Assembly: GCA_022575985.1 (NCBI GenBank) | Contig: JAKSXM010000272.1 | Span: 20,022,501 to 20,086,500 of the forward strand | From: Anagrus nilaparvatae | Taxonomy: Eukaryota > Arthropoda > Insecta > Hymenoptera > Mymaridae | DNA length: 64,000 nucleotides | Direction of reading: 5' to 3' | Shown here: positions 25,981 through 37,284 of the stretch, one piece after another | Layout: each line of letters opens with the position of its first letter | How positions within the stretch are numbered: position 1 is the stretch's first letter | The notes under the pieces: model-generated | What the model was told of the DNA's origin: nothing | What the model saw: only the letters and a program-made list of their open reading frames with translations | Databases searched by the model: none | Made by a program: the position numbers and the translations under genes

Positions 25981-27618
25981 TTTTAACCAAGGGAGCAAAA
26001 AAAAGATTGGCCCATATCGCACGTTAATTAGCAACCGAGGCGAAGCCGAGGATGGTAAAGTGCGATTTGGGGTATTCTTTTTTTGCTCCCAAGGACAAAA
26101 CAAAATTTTTCTTTCTCAGTGGGGAGAAGTGATAGGTGAAATTTTGATTTTCGATATTTTGGCATATAAGCACGTTTTGAGACCTCAGGAAGCTAAAAAA
26201 CCGGTTTTTAAAAAAAGTCTCTCTCTGTGTGTATGTGTGTGTGTGTATGTGTGTGTGTGTATGTATGTGTGTATGTATGTATGTATGTATGTATGTCGCA
26301 CTGTAGCCGGTGATATTTCACAGCCAACACGACATTAAGACCTAATTTTTTTTTCAAAATTTTTTTCACCAAAAAAGCTCGAGGTACTTTTTTTTTTTTA
26401 ATTTGGATGTAATACCTTATTTATTTTCACGAAAGTACTTATATTTGAAAGTATGGTTTTTACTCGATATCTCGAATCTGATACTTAATTTTTTGAAAAT
26501 TTTTTTCATAAAAAAATACAAAAAACACCAATTTTTTTTTTTTTTTTGAACGTAGTACATAATTTGCTTCCATGGATGTACTAGTTTTAAGAACCTGTAT
26601 AAAATTAATTTTTTGGACCTGATACTTAATTTTTTGAAAATTTTTTTCTCAAAATTTTTGCCGCCAAAAAATATAAAAAATGCCAATTTTTTTTTTTTTT
26701 AGGAAGTAGTATTTAATGTTTTTCTACGAAAGTACGAATATTTAGAATTATCGTTTTTAAATGATTATTTCATGTGATACGTAATTTTTCGAAATTTTTT
26801 TTTTCAAAATTTTTTGTATAAAAAAACACAATAATTTTTTTTCTTTTTGGACGCAGCACTTAATTTATTTATAAGAAAGTACTAATATCCAGAATTATGG
26901 TTTTAAAGGATTTCTCTATCTGATATGTAATTTTTTTGAAATTTTTTTTTTTCAAAATTTTTGTATAAAGAAATTAAAAAAACACAATAATTTTTTTTCT
27001 TTTTGGATGTAGTACTTAATTTATTTCTATGAAAGTACTAATATCTAGAATTATTGTTTTTAAAGGATTTTTTCCATCTGATACGTAATTTTTCAAATTT
27101 TTTTTGTGAATATTTTTCATATAAAAAAATTAAAAAAACATCATAATTTTTTTTCTTTTTTGACCTAGTACTAAATTTATTTCTATGAAAGTGCTAATAT
27201 CTGGAATTATCATTTATAAAGGAATTCAACATTTGAGACGTAATTTTTTTGAAAATTTTTTACATAAAAAAATCATAAATACCTTATTTTTTTCCTTTTT
27301 TGACGTAGTACTTAATTTTTTCTATGATAGTATTAATATTTAGAATTATTACGATAAGCATATGGTAAAGTTAATAAGTTACTTGCAGTTTAGAAAGATT
27401 TCTACTTTTTTTACGGTTCAAATTTAAAAATGAACTTTCTTTTATGAAATACTGATATCTCAAATTATCATTTTTATTAGATAAAATAGACTATTATAAA
27501 TATTTTGCAATAGTTGATGAGGAACCATAGTGCCAATCACTTGGCAGCGTTTTTTTGTTCTCGTTGCGGGGCGAAAAAATTTTTTCCTGGGCCATTTTTT
27601 TTGCACCCTTGGTTAAAA
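25981..27618. mobile_element. Non-coding TIR element with tandem array, copy A
   Basis: The ends TTTTAACCAAGGGAGCAAAA and the inverse of TTTTAACCAAGGGTGCAAAA define a 1.64-kb element. The left end folds on itself: AAGGGAGCAAAAAAAAGA near 25990 is matched inverted near 26085. Next come a (TG)n/(TATG)n microsatellite and about six units of roughly 150 bp from 26404. Each unit has phrases like GAAAGTACTAATATCTAGAA and TAATTTTTCGAAATTTTTTT. No transposase is present. The frames at 26060 and 26417 are repeat translations. An inverted copy is at 33520-39162. Confidence 0.75.
26221..26296. repeat. (TG)n/(TATG)n microsatellite
   Basis: A TCTCTC start is followed by TGTG and TATG runs inside copy A of the tandem-array element. 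The inverted copy B carries an (AC)n run at the matching place. Confidence 0.95.
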
Positions 27619-29199
27619 ATCTACTATTTTTAATCATTTTGACCCATTCTAATATTCAGAATACAAACAAAAGAATAATAAATTAGTAAAAATTATAAAA
27701 TATTATTTAAAAAAAAAATTACTCATCATTTCTTTTAAATATAGAAAAAAAAATTAATTATTAGGATGCATTGTACAAATATAATACTTTTTACAAAAAT
27801 TGCAAAACAAAAAATAACTGTATTTAAAAAAAAAAAAAAAATAGCATAACTTTTAACTCATTTTTTAATGTATTTATTTATTATCTGTATTTCAATGCAT
27901 AGAGAAGAAAATTGCGTATTTTTTTTTATTTTTGTAAACTATTTATAAAGTTTATGTAATATAAATTATTATTACACCTAATAACCTTGACCTGTTTTAA
28001 AATAGGTAAAATAAGTAAAAAAGGGGAAATGAATTTTGCTTGCAGAATAATATTTATATAATATTATGCAAAATACATAATGCGTAAGACAGACCTAAGA
28101 GGCAGGTTAGCTAACTAGGATTCTGAAAAACTTAAAATGGTAATTGTTTGTTTATCAACGTTTGAAATAAGTCAGCTCTTTAATTTTATTTTCTAATTAA
28201 TTCAAACTGTAAAAAGTAATTCCTCTTCGATAGTATATTACACCCTACTCACTTAAGGGAAAATGAAAAATGTACGAGAATTTCAAAAAAAAGAATCAAA
28301 TACATGAAAAAAATTAAAATTAGAAAATCGGACCATATAGGCAATTAAAATCGACTGGAATATTTGTAACGCGTTACTATTTTCAGTATTATGAATCCCA
28401 AATACTTTGAAAAAAAACTGTTTTTTTTTTCAATATACATTCTTTTAATGTTTACACTTTATTAAAAATCCCAAATCTAGCTGTATTTTGAGATTAGAAG
28501 CAGGTAGGAAATTTTGATGTGGATTTTCATATTATATTTTACCTATTTTTACCAATTGTCCATATAGTATTTGCCATAATTTTTGGCAGTAGTAAATTTG
28601 AAGTCGAAGATATATTTATTAGTATTCAAATAAGAAGTTAAAAAGCAGAAGGTTAAAAATATTTAAGTCGACTTAGTATTAAATATTTATCGCGTAGATA
28701 ATCAGGACCGATTTTCTCGTTTTGATTTTATTTCATGTATTTATTACATAATTTCGATATTCCTACATACTTTTCGTCGTCATATTGTCAAAAGGTAATG
28801 TCCTCTTGAGGGGTGTGATATTACGGCCCATAACCAGAGAAATGAAGCATAGACAAAATTGCACGTAAACTGCAAAAACACAACTCGTTGATGCAAAACA
28901 AAGTTTACCCAGTTATGACTTGCGAAAGGAGTATTTGAAAGCTAAAAAATCATTTCAAAGACATAAAACAACGGATTTTATGAGATTTTTATAAAAATTT
29001 GGGCAAAAGAAGTAATAAATAAAATAGCATATGAGAAAGGAGGTGTTTAAATAGCATTACAACCTGCACGATATAAGCCGCCTGACTTCTCTACTTGATC
29101 TACTTTTCGTAGGCAGAGCGTTAATTCTGACTTAATGGTATTGGATGTAATCCCTTCCTAGTAAACCATTTCTTTAAATCTGCTCTATCAATAGATTAA
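27619..29199. other. AT-rich DNA, no supported gene
   Basis: Mostly featureless. AACTGTAAAAAGTAATTCC near 28206 resembles one end of the MITE at 2058-2176, but no partner end was found. Confidence 0.4.
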
Positions 29200-29595
29200 T
29201 ACAATTTATATTTTATAACACCAGTAAGTGTATGTAGCATCTTCATTAACTCTATATTCATAATATGAGTATAGTATTCCTTGAGCCCAACTTATTCTCT
29301 TTTGTAACCAATAGCTTTGTAGATATTCCTTGCTATAATAAGGCAAGGGATTGTAGTTGCTAATAATGGTATATCTAAACCTTTGACTTTGTAACTTGTA
29401 TTAATATGACTTATGCATATGTAATTTTGTAAGTCCTTTATATGACCACGCATTCTCTTGCCAATTACCCTTAGTGTAACGATAATGATCTTGGAAAGAT
29501 CGTTTATCAAAAGGCACAATAGAAAATACAACTTCAAAAACATATATATGATCCATGTTTACAACACAAGCATCAAATATTTTAAACAATACCAT
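29200..29595 (-). pseudogene. Degenerate ORF of unknown identity
   Basis: One minus-strand frame stays open for about 130 codons with a single TAA near 29403. It includes phrases such as FDKRSFQDHYRYTKGNWQEN and SYWLQKRISWAQGILYSYYE. An overlapping frame (29292-29543) is also open and contains KVKGLDIPLLATTIPCLI. Codon content is less A/T-random than in the flanks, so this may be an old coding remnant next to other transposon pieces. I do not recognise the family and cannot tell which frame was real. Confidence 0.35.
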
Positions 29596-29754
29596 AAAAA
29601 AATATGATATTCAAATTGGCTTTAGAACAGATAATAAAATAAAAAAAATATTAAAACTATAAAAATAAAAAAAAAGATAATAATAATATTTTAATTTATA
29701 ACTTTATACACAAATCTGGAATTTATTAAATTAACTGTTTATATATATGGTAAA

Positions 29755-29978
29755 TATTACATAGGACAAACCAGGAAAAGTTTTTTTTAGCAAGATTTAA
29801 AGAACATAGACCTAAAATAACACCAAACCTTAATGGAAATATTAATTTTGCATTACACTTAATAAATAGTAATCATGACTGTAAGACTATCATCATCTTA
29901 ATTCATTACATTTTTGTAAAAAAAGAAAATACATGGATACATTGTAAGAATTTGAAATATATAAAGACATTAAAATAA
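29755..29978 (+). pseudogene. Penelope-like GIY-YIG endonuclease fragment
   Basis: The conceptual translation begins YYIGQTRKSFF, shifts frame once in a T run, then continues RFKEHRPKITPNLNGN, INFALHLINSNHDCKT and ENTWIHCKNLKYIKTLK before a stop. The YIGQT...F..RFKEH start, the FA.HL..NH block and the ..LKYIK..K end follow the C-terminal GIY-YIG nuclease of Penelope-like retroelements. No reverse transcriptase part is visible upstream. Confidence 0.7.
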
Positions 29979-30035
29979 ACAAAGATCATCAATCTTAAAT
30001 GATAAATTGATATTCAATAAAAATATCTTAATAAA

Positions 30036-30775
30036 TAAAATAAATGTAAATGTAAATATTCTTTATTTTGCATTGAACAAAAATACAGTAATCAAATAAA
30101 ATATACATCATAGTAAATAATTGATAATTAACATCGATAAATTATAATAAGTTTAAAATATAAGTGATAACATTATTAAATTTTTATAGTAAATTGAAAT
30201 AAAGTAGTTAATAGTCTAAGTAGATCAAATTTAATAGTTTGCCATAGGTATCACAGTCAATTAGTTGCATGTACATGGTAAAGTTAATTCTAAATAAATT
30301 ATTAAAATAAGTGAAATATGTTAAAATAAAATAATAAGTAATAGTCTTGTAACAAAAAGGTGGCATGTGATATTTATGAAAACACCCTTGCTAGGGATCA
30401 AAGGTAAGGAGATATTTGTGTATAGCAGTTTAAAATGAATTAAGTGAAGGAAGAAGCCTAATTTCTGCAGGTAAGGAGTTCTAAAATCTAACGCCTCTGT
30501 ACCGAAAGGTGTTGGTCCCACAATTTTTGATATTAGGTATGGTGATTTCCTTTGAACGCAGAGTACCCCTTGCATTCTCTTTAGGAATGTACTGGCTGAA
30601 AGATTCGCTCAGATATAAGGGTTGATGTAACCGCAAGATTTTGTAAATTATTATGGACAAAAAGTAATGCCTGCGTGAATCAGTGCATAACCATCCCAAC
30701 TTACGCCTAAAAGGGGTTATATATCCATCTTTTCGTATGCCGTAAATATACCTCAGTCCAGAATTGCATCTTAAT
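30036..30775 (-). pseudogene. 3' end of a CR1/Jockey-superfamily LINE
   Basis: The minus strand encodes CLRYIYGIRKDGYITPFRRK-like sequence (with changes), then LGWLCTDSRRHYFLSIIIYK, PLYLSESF, then RYRGVRF, a TAG stop at about 30480 where a Trp is expected, and NSLPAEIRLLPSLNSF. This is the usual C-terminus of CR1/Jockey-type ORF2 (RR.YFL..IYK ... WN.LP..IR). The element ends at about 30036 in an A/T-rich tail with (TTTACA)-like repeats. It directly abuts the R2-like fragment on the same strand. Confidence 0.75.
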
Positions 30776-32095
30776 ATCTTTTAATCTTATTTGAGGTTTT
30801 AATGAAGCTTTGGTTGTACTTACCAACTCTCTTTCAAAATTGCCAGCACATTTTTTAATGGCCGTTGGCTCGAAGGGTTTTCCCAACATCTTTTTACTTG
30901 AAGGTGGTGTAATTTGTTTCATCATCAAACCATCAACGAACTTAAACTAAGCATCCGTTATTATCTTCAATTTCTGTTCCTTCTCTGTTTTTATAAATGA
31001 AATTGAAGCACTTTTTTTCCTGTTCAAACTTACGCCTCTTGCCTGACCTGTCTTTAGAAGACGTTTTGATGTTGGTCAGCATAAGCTGTTGATTGATGTG
31101 GCATTTATTACATATCTTATTTTATCAGGTATGGTATTAAGTAGTTCGTCCGTAACTATTCAAAATTTATGTGATGACAGAGGTTCAACTTGTCAAACAC
31201 AACTCCTAATTTTTATGTCACATGAACAATCGTCACCATTCTCTATAAAAGTTGTGCTCCTAGAGAACATGTTGGAGATAAAGTAGAAGAAATCTCTAGG
31301 AAAGCCTTTTCTGATTAGGACTCTCAAAATCACAGAAAAAATCTTTTCAATATCAAAAAAGGTAATATGTAGCTCATTTAGATATTTCCTCAAATCCTTA
31401 ATAATTGCTTCTATTATGGAAATATTCTCAACACATCCATTGTTGGGACTGCTTTTCTTTCATCAATAACTCCTAAGTCTATCAATCTAATGGCTTTAAT
31501 TTTATGTAGATGCTGAACAATTGCTGATCCTATTGTGATCGGGTGGAATTCAGATGAGTCTCTAGCATTGCCTTTGTTTGGTATGAACATCATTCGACTA
31601 CTTAATATCTTCTGTGGATAACCACTAATAGATATTATCAGATTAAAGAAAAGAGCCTTTATGTCCTTCGGAACTTCAGCCCATTCTTTGACTAAGATGC
31701 CATCCAGGTCTGGCACCGAATTAGATGCTAATGAAACTATTTCAGTTTCAGTTTCAATAAATTGGAACTATAGTGTCCTACAGCTCGGCCGATTCACACA
31801 ATTGTATGTCTTCATACATCGGCACAGATTCTTCTTTGAAAACAGGACTCCAATAATATGCATAGGTGGCATTTCAGAGCATATTTTACCATCTAATACT
31901 TCCTCCGCCGCTTGACAAATAGTCTATGTGAGTTTTCAGGTGACTAAGCACTTTTCCTCCTACGCCTTTTCTTTGTGAAAACTCAGTTGACTAAGTCGCC
32001 ATCTATCATACCATCTCCAATAAACTTATCAGCTATGATATTAAGTTTATCACTAATGAACTACTTAGTTTTCTTTAAATTTTCGCCCTTGCATA
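30776..32095 (-). pseudogene. Decayed R2-like LINE, copy 2
   Basis: Inverted relative of the element at 13176-15110. In minus-strand order: SDKLNIIADKFIG and a basic KKRRRRK block (about 31950-32080); then DGILVKEWAEVPKDIKALFF, SSRMMFIPNKGNARDSSEF, ITIGSAIVQHLHKIKAIRLI and DERKAV (31440-31716); then FDIEKIF, RKGFPRDFFYFISNMFSRST (31193-31393); and KKMLGKPFEPTAIKKCAGNF with ELVSTTKASLKPQ (30785-30928). The YADD region is deleted. It carries multiple frameshifts. R2-clade by motif order; not in rDNA. Confidence 0.8.
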
Positions 32096-32145
32096 CTCCT
32101 TATACTTGTTCCTTGTATCCGCTGCAAAGACATTTAAAAACTTAT

Positions 32146-32405
32146 AACCAGTTTGTGAAAACACAACCAAAATGCATGGAACATGCTTACTTGCAGCTAA
32201 GTGCTGGGTACAGTACAGAAATGTTATGCAACATTATAATACAATTTTATTTTTATAATTTGTAATTATCACCTTTACTAGATGTAAATATTCTGAACCG
32301 AAATTATTTTTGATCCATTAAACTCGTATAATTTTAAATCCCAAAATTGAAATGAATATAAACCCCATTTGACCCCTCTCCCCTTAAATCGGACATATTT
32401 GACCA
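32146..32405 (-). repeat. Dispersed repeat family 1, inverted copy
   Basis: Reads TTATAACCAGTTTGTG at the left and ends in ACCCCATTTGACCCCTCTCC. This is the reverse complement order of the copies at 8046 and 9483. It lies just beyond the 5' end of R2-like copy 2. Confidence 0.55.
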
Positions 32406-33519
32406 CCCTTTAATTTTCGATAAATGGTGTCGCCTCTGCAATCGCCTCTCAAAATAGCACCAACCAGTGCCTTAATTTCATTTTTAATCTTATATCACCT
32501 GCACGACAGATATGAAATAATAGGTATAAATCTCAATAAAAAACCACTAATCTGATCACTTCTAAAAAAAAGAAATATTCCAATTGTTTAAATATAATTT
32601 AAAAAATTTTATCAATTAAGTGAAAAAAAAGTAAAAAAGGAAAAAGGAAATGAACTATAAAAATGCATCACATTATTGCAATTAACATACAATTACAATA
32701 AAAATTAAAATTGACTAAAATAAATGAAGGAAGAAATCAAAAAAACACTACACTACACGCATACATTCTGACAATGACATGGTATAATAAAATAAAATAA
32801 AAATAATTCACATCATTGTTTACCTTTTTTTTTTCTTATGTGTAAAAAAAAAAAAATATTTATATTACGTGAATTAAAATACTTTTATGAAAGTTCATTG
32901 TCAAATATATATATCACAATTTTTTTTTTGCATTAAATTTTTTATCTCAAGTCTGGGATCAATTATCATACAAGCACATAAAAAAAATTTTTTTTACACA
33001 CGATTGTTTTTTTATGACATTGACATTGATATAAAAATTAAAATTTTGATCAAAAAACTTTTTTTTTTTTTTTTAAATAAAAAGTTTAATCTAATTAAAT
33101 AAAGTATACATAATTAATTAATTATGCATTTTATTTCATTGTACTTTTTTTTTATAATTTTTAAAATTATTATAATTTCTGATTTTTATCTTACATAAAT
33201 ATAATTTATATGTACTTTCACATTATTTTGTTTGTATTAAATATAATAATAATAAGATTGTTTTATATTTAACTAGGGAACAATTTTTTTTAAGTACCCA
33301 AACTCGTTAGTTTTTTATTTTTTAACCCTTTTTTACTCTTCATTTTTTTGATTTTCAATCTTAAATCTTTCCCTTAAAATTCTGAGGTTAGGGGTGTAAG
33401 AGTCTGTCTTCTGGTCAAGCTGACCCAAAATCCCAAAAAATGTATGCACGGTCGGAAAACAACAAGCAGCCTGTAATGAAAATTTTTCTATTACGTTCAT
33501 AATGAATGATGAAACATCA
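32406..33519. other. AT-rich DNA, no supported gene
   Basis: Homopolymer-rich. The frame at 32887-33102 is Phe/Ile/Lys-rich with no domain and is not called. Confidence 0.5.
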
Positions 33520-33780
33520 GATAAAAAAACGCTGCCAAGTGATTGGCACTATGGTTCCTCATTAACAATAGCAAAATATTTATAATGGTCTATTTTATCT
33601 AATAAAAATTATAATTTGAGATATCAGTATTTCATAAAAAAAAAGTTAAATACCGTATTTTATAAGAAAAAAAATGTTGCTGTGATTTAATGTTTTTTAT
33701 TTAACAAATTTTTAGAAAAAAATTTTCAATAAACTAGGTATTACACTTAAAAAAAAAACAATATTACAGATTTTTTAATT
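33520..33780. mobile_element. Tandem-array TIR element, copy B, left part
   Basis: Inverted relative of copy A: ACGCTGCCAAGTGATTGGCA (33530) is the reverse complement of sequence at 27542-27565, and the following 120 bp also match in reverse. The outer TIR is missing, so this end is truncated. The element is broken at 33780 by the Helentron-like insertion and resumes at 37683. Confidence 0.7.
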
Positions 33781-34019
33781 AGACTGAGCGAAGCTCTGAG
33801 CGAGCTCAGTCTATTCCCGCGACAGAATGTCGAGTTTGTTAACACGATAGCTCCTTAACTATATTATTGATTGACTTCAAAATTTCACAGATGGTCTCAA
33901 ATGAGACAAAGACGAACTGATTAAATTTGCAGCCCATTTGGTACGCACATTTAAAAATGATAGCGAATAATCTAGCTCCTCATCAAAAAAATACATTTTT
34001 TTAAATTTTAATATTGATA

Positions 34020-34340
34020 ATTGTCATATTTATGAATAAAAAAGAACTTTTCACATTACCTAGGGGTATTTGAGGTTGTAAAAAACATTTTTATGAATAA
34101 AATTTTTAATTTTTTAACCCAAGATATTTTCCAATTTTCCAAGATGGCAGTTTTAAGAACTTGAAAATATCAACTTTTCACATTGCAAGAAGATTTTTTA
34201 GGACAAGAAAAATGAATTTTGGGTGAAAAATATTTAATTTTTCAACACAAAATATTTTCCAATTTTCCAAGATGGCAGATTGAAGAACTTGAAAAAATCA
34301 ACTTTTCACATTACAAGGAGATTTTTTAGGGCAAGAAAAA
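34020..34340. repeat. Tandem units related to the 3190-4546 foldback
   Basis: Two to three units of about 125 bp, each with ATTTTCCAATTTTCCAAGATGG and a CTTTTCACATTAC-like phrase. This is the same core phrase as in the foldback element at 3190-4546, but the copies have diverged. It lies inside the Helentron-like insertion. Confidence 0.65.
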
Positions 34341-34349
34341 TGAATTTTG

Positions 34350-34490
34350 AATTTTTGGTTTCTGACATAAAAGTAAAAAAATCTTTTTGGCACCTATCAC
34401 CGATTTCTTGTTCACGATTTTTTTCGGTTTTCTGAATGTTCAAACTTCCCGAAAACACGGGTCATATCGATGTCCCTTCAAATTTTTTTT
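34350..34490. repeat. Fragment of the 61787-62723 inverted-repeat element
   Basis: CTTTTTGGCACCTATCACCG through ACGGGTCATATCGATG matches one arm of the large inverted repeat near the right end of the window (61855-61965 and 62555-62660). The copy is partial. Confidence 0.7.
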
Positions 34491-34519
34491 TTTTCAGTTT
34501 TTGTCCAAGTTAAGTAGTA

Positions 34520-35175
34520 AAAAATAATGCGTCATATGCTGTTGATATTGCTGAATTCAATTCTGATATCAGGAAAATGATATTGACAGTTCACTGCTTC
34601 CAACTAACTGTTAAACGATAATAAGTAATCGGGATTTCAAAAATCAGTACATATATATATATGCTTTTGACATCAGTGAATTCAAATCTGATGCCAAAAA
34701 ACTAATTATGACAGTTGACAGTTGTCAACTTGTTTTCAACATAAAAGTAATTAGCAATTGATATTTATAAAATCAACAATAATATATGGGTTTTTATGGT
34801 TTGCTGAATTTAAATCTGGTGTCAAAAAATTAATGTTGACAGTTGACAGTTGACAATATATTTTCAAACAGTAATAGCTGTCAACTGTAAACATCATTTT
34901 TCTGACATAAGATTTGAATTCAGCGACAAAAAAAACATATATATGTGTGCTGGTTTCATAAATCCCGATTATAAATTACCGTTTGACAGCTAGTTGACAA
35001 CTGTCAACTGTCAATAACATTTTTCTGACATCAGATTTGAATTCAGCGACAGCAAAAAAATATATATGTGTACTGGTTTCATAAACCCCGATTATAAATT
35101 ACCGTTTGACAACTTGTTGACAGCTGTCAACTGTCAATATCATTTTTCTGACATCAGATTTGAATTTAGTAAATT
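34520..35175. repeat. Array of about six facing 125-bp units (TTGACAGTTG repeats)
   Basis: Units contain CTGACATCAGATTTGAATT, a run of CAACTGTCAACTGTCAA, and an ATATATATGTG block. About three units read forward (34545-34860) and three read reverse (34870-35170), so the whole array is itself a large palindrome. It is non-coding and lies within the Helentron-like insertion. Confidence 0.75.
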
Positions 35176-35989
35176 TTAAAGCTAATTTTAAATTAGCGAC
35201 CTCAAAAACGTAAGACTATATACTTTTATTTATCAAAAGATGCATTAAAAAATAAAATATGCCTTTTTTCAGTAGTAAATAAAGTTGGATCTGTGGAGCT
35301 TTAGAGCTTTGTGGGAGCCGAAAAAAGCATATTGGAGCTTCGTGCCCATTGAGACTTTTGCTCAGGATGACGAAATGTACAAAATACCAAAAATTCAACC
35401 AATTCCGCCGAAACCCAAATCCCATAAGGTTTGTGCGGGGTCCTTTCCCGTTTGTTTAAAGTGCAAAAAATGTAGAAAGTGAAAATTTCGATAAAGTAAT
35501 AGATTGAGGTCGTGTAAATAGGCTTATTAAAAATAAAAAATTTGAAAAATCCACAGTGAGGCTCGAAACCCGGCTGATTTTAAAGCCATTCAAAACAGGT
35601 TTCAAGTCGATAGCTCAAAAACTCAGTCCAAGAGCGATTTTTGTCCATTTTGCCACACTGTGCGTCATTCAGGGAAATTGGAAAATTTTTTAAGGCCAAA
35701 TAATTAAAATTTTCAATTAGTGGAAGCACCACCAATGTATTTCGTAACCCACTTTTTTTTTTAGGTCCGTGGATAAAAATAGGTGTATTATATGTTTTTT
35801 GACCTGCTAAATCCGAATCCAGGGTCTATTTTGACCTTGTTATTAACAAATTATTACAAAATTAGCCCAAAATTAAGCAAAATCGAGTTGTAAATGTTAA
35901 CAAGATCAAAAATTTGTGAGTTAAGCAAAACTTTCTAATATAATTTAACTTAAAGTACATAAATTTTAAATATTTAATACTTTAGATGA
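35176..35989. other. Helentron-like interior, no gene; fragment of palindrome family
   Basis: A GC-richer stretch at 35280-35480 has short open frames on both strands but no recognised domain. The segment 35750-35870 (GGATAAAAATAGGTG, then GTTATTAACAAATTATT) is a diverged piece of the palindrome at 60290-60605. Confidence 0.45.
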
Positions 35990-36240
35990 ATTATTTAAAC
36001 AATTTTTAATTGTTTAAACAATTTGTAAATGTTAATAATTGCTTTTATGGATCAAAACTGAGTGCGACACTAAGTTACATATATTTTTGCATGCCCTGAA
36101 TACGAATTTAAAGCTCAATTACAATAAAAATTATACAGGTAACTGTTGAAATAATTTTTAATTGTTTAAATAATTTGTAAATGTTAATAATTACTTTTTG
36201 GGATTAAAACTGAATGCGACACTAACATACACGTATTTTT
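35990..36240. repeat. Two direct repeats of about 90 bp
   Basis: AATTGTTTAAACAATTTGTA followed by an AACTGAGTGCGACACTAA phrase (35998-36078) is repeated with few changes at 36155-36230, just upstream of the helicase remnant. Confidence 0.7.
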
Positions 36241-36241
36241 T

Positions 36242-37284
36242 TAGAAAATATATTTATTAGAAAATCAAAAAGCAAAAAAATTACAATCAGATTTAAAAAA
36301 TTTGAAATTTTTGATAATTGACGAAATGTCTTTGATAGGTTTACGCACTTTATACCAAATAGAATCACGGTGTAGAGAAATTTTTGCCAATGAAATTAAT
36401 GAACCATTCGGTGGATTAATAATCTACTTATTCGGTGATTATAATCAATTAACACCCATAGGAGATACAGCAATATTTAGTACGAAAAAACATACTGACA
36501 AAATGACTTGTTTTTAATGAGTTTCAGAAATACTTCTGTTTAAAAAATGCAGACCGAAAAAAAGGTAATAAAACGCCATACTCTAAATTGTTGAATGAAA
36601 TTGCAAACGCAGAATTGTCACATGAAAATTATGAAGCATTACATAACAGACGGAAAACCATAATACCAAAAAATGAATTAGATTTATTTGAAAATGCAAT
36701 ACACTTATACCCGAAATGCACAGAAGTAGATGCACATAACGAAAAATATTTTAAAAAAACAGGAAACCCAGTAGCTCGCATTATAGGAACAAATGTACCC
36801 AATAAAACCATTAGTTGTTCGGATGAAAAAGCTTCAGGATAACAAAATATCCTATATTTATCTAAAAATTGTCGTGTTATGTTAAGGGCAAACTTATGGA
36901 CTGCTGGAGGTTTAATCAATCGTAATTTAGGTTATGTCAGAGAAATAATTTATTCTGACAATGATTCACCGCCACAATTACCAGAAGCAATCATGGTAGA
37001 ATTTGACAATTACCGAGGACCATATTTATATAAAAATTTGTTTCCGTTAATTCCACTATAACACGTACATGGACGAATAACAAAATACAATGCAGCAGAA
37101 CACAAATTCCACTAATGTTATCTTATTCGATAACAATACATAAGTCCCAGGGACAAACTATTGTTAAAATGTTTCTCCATATAGGAGATAGCGAAAAACA
37201 ATTAGGCATAACTTACGTAGGATTAAGTAGAGTTAAATCAATTAAGGATTTAATTTTAATAAAAGATTATAATAAATGTAGATA
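36242..37284 (+). pseudogene. PIF1-family helicase fragment (Helitron type)
   Basis: SF1B DNA helicases of this family unwind DNA and are encoded by Helitrons. The remnant lacks the N-terminal Walker A region. It starts ENQKAKKLQSDLKNLKF and contains the Walker B motif LIIDEMSLIG (36305-36335) and the LFGDYNQLTPIGD motif (about 36430-36470). After a stop at 36515 it continues as LLNEIANAELSHENYEAL, NCRVMLRANLWTAGGLINR (36870-36920), then SYSITIHKSQGQTIV (37120-37165) and ITYVGLSRVKSIKDLIL (37206-37256), which are the C-terminal motifs. Stops at about 36515, 36840 and 37060 and at least one frameshift show that it is dead. Rep nuclease and zinc finger are not found nearby. Confidence 0.85.

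Noticed and set aside
26060..26338. Open frame with Cys-Val repeats
   Set aside because: Product of the (TG)n/(TATG)n microsatellite in copy A.
35216..35482. Overlapping open frames on opposite strands inside the Helentron-like insert
   Set aside because: No recognisable domain; both frames cannot be real and neither has supporting context.
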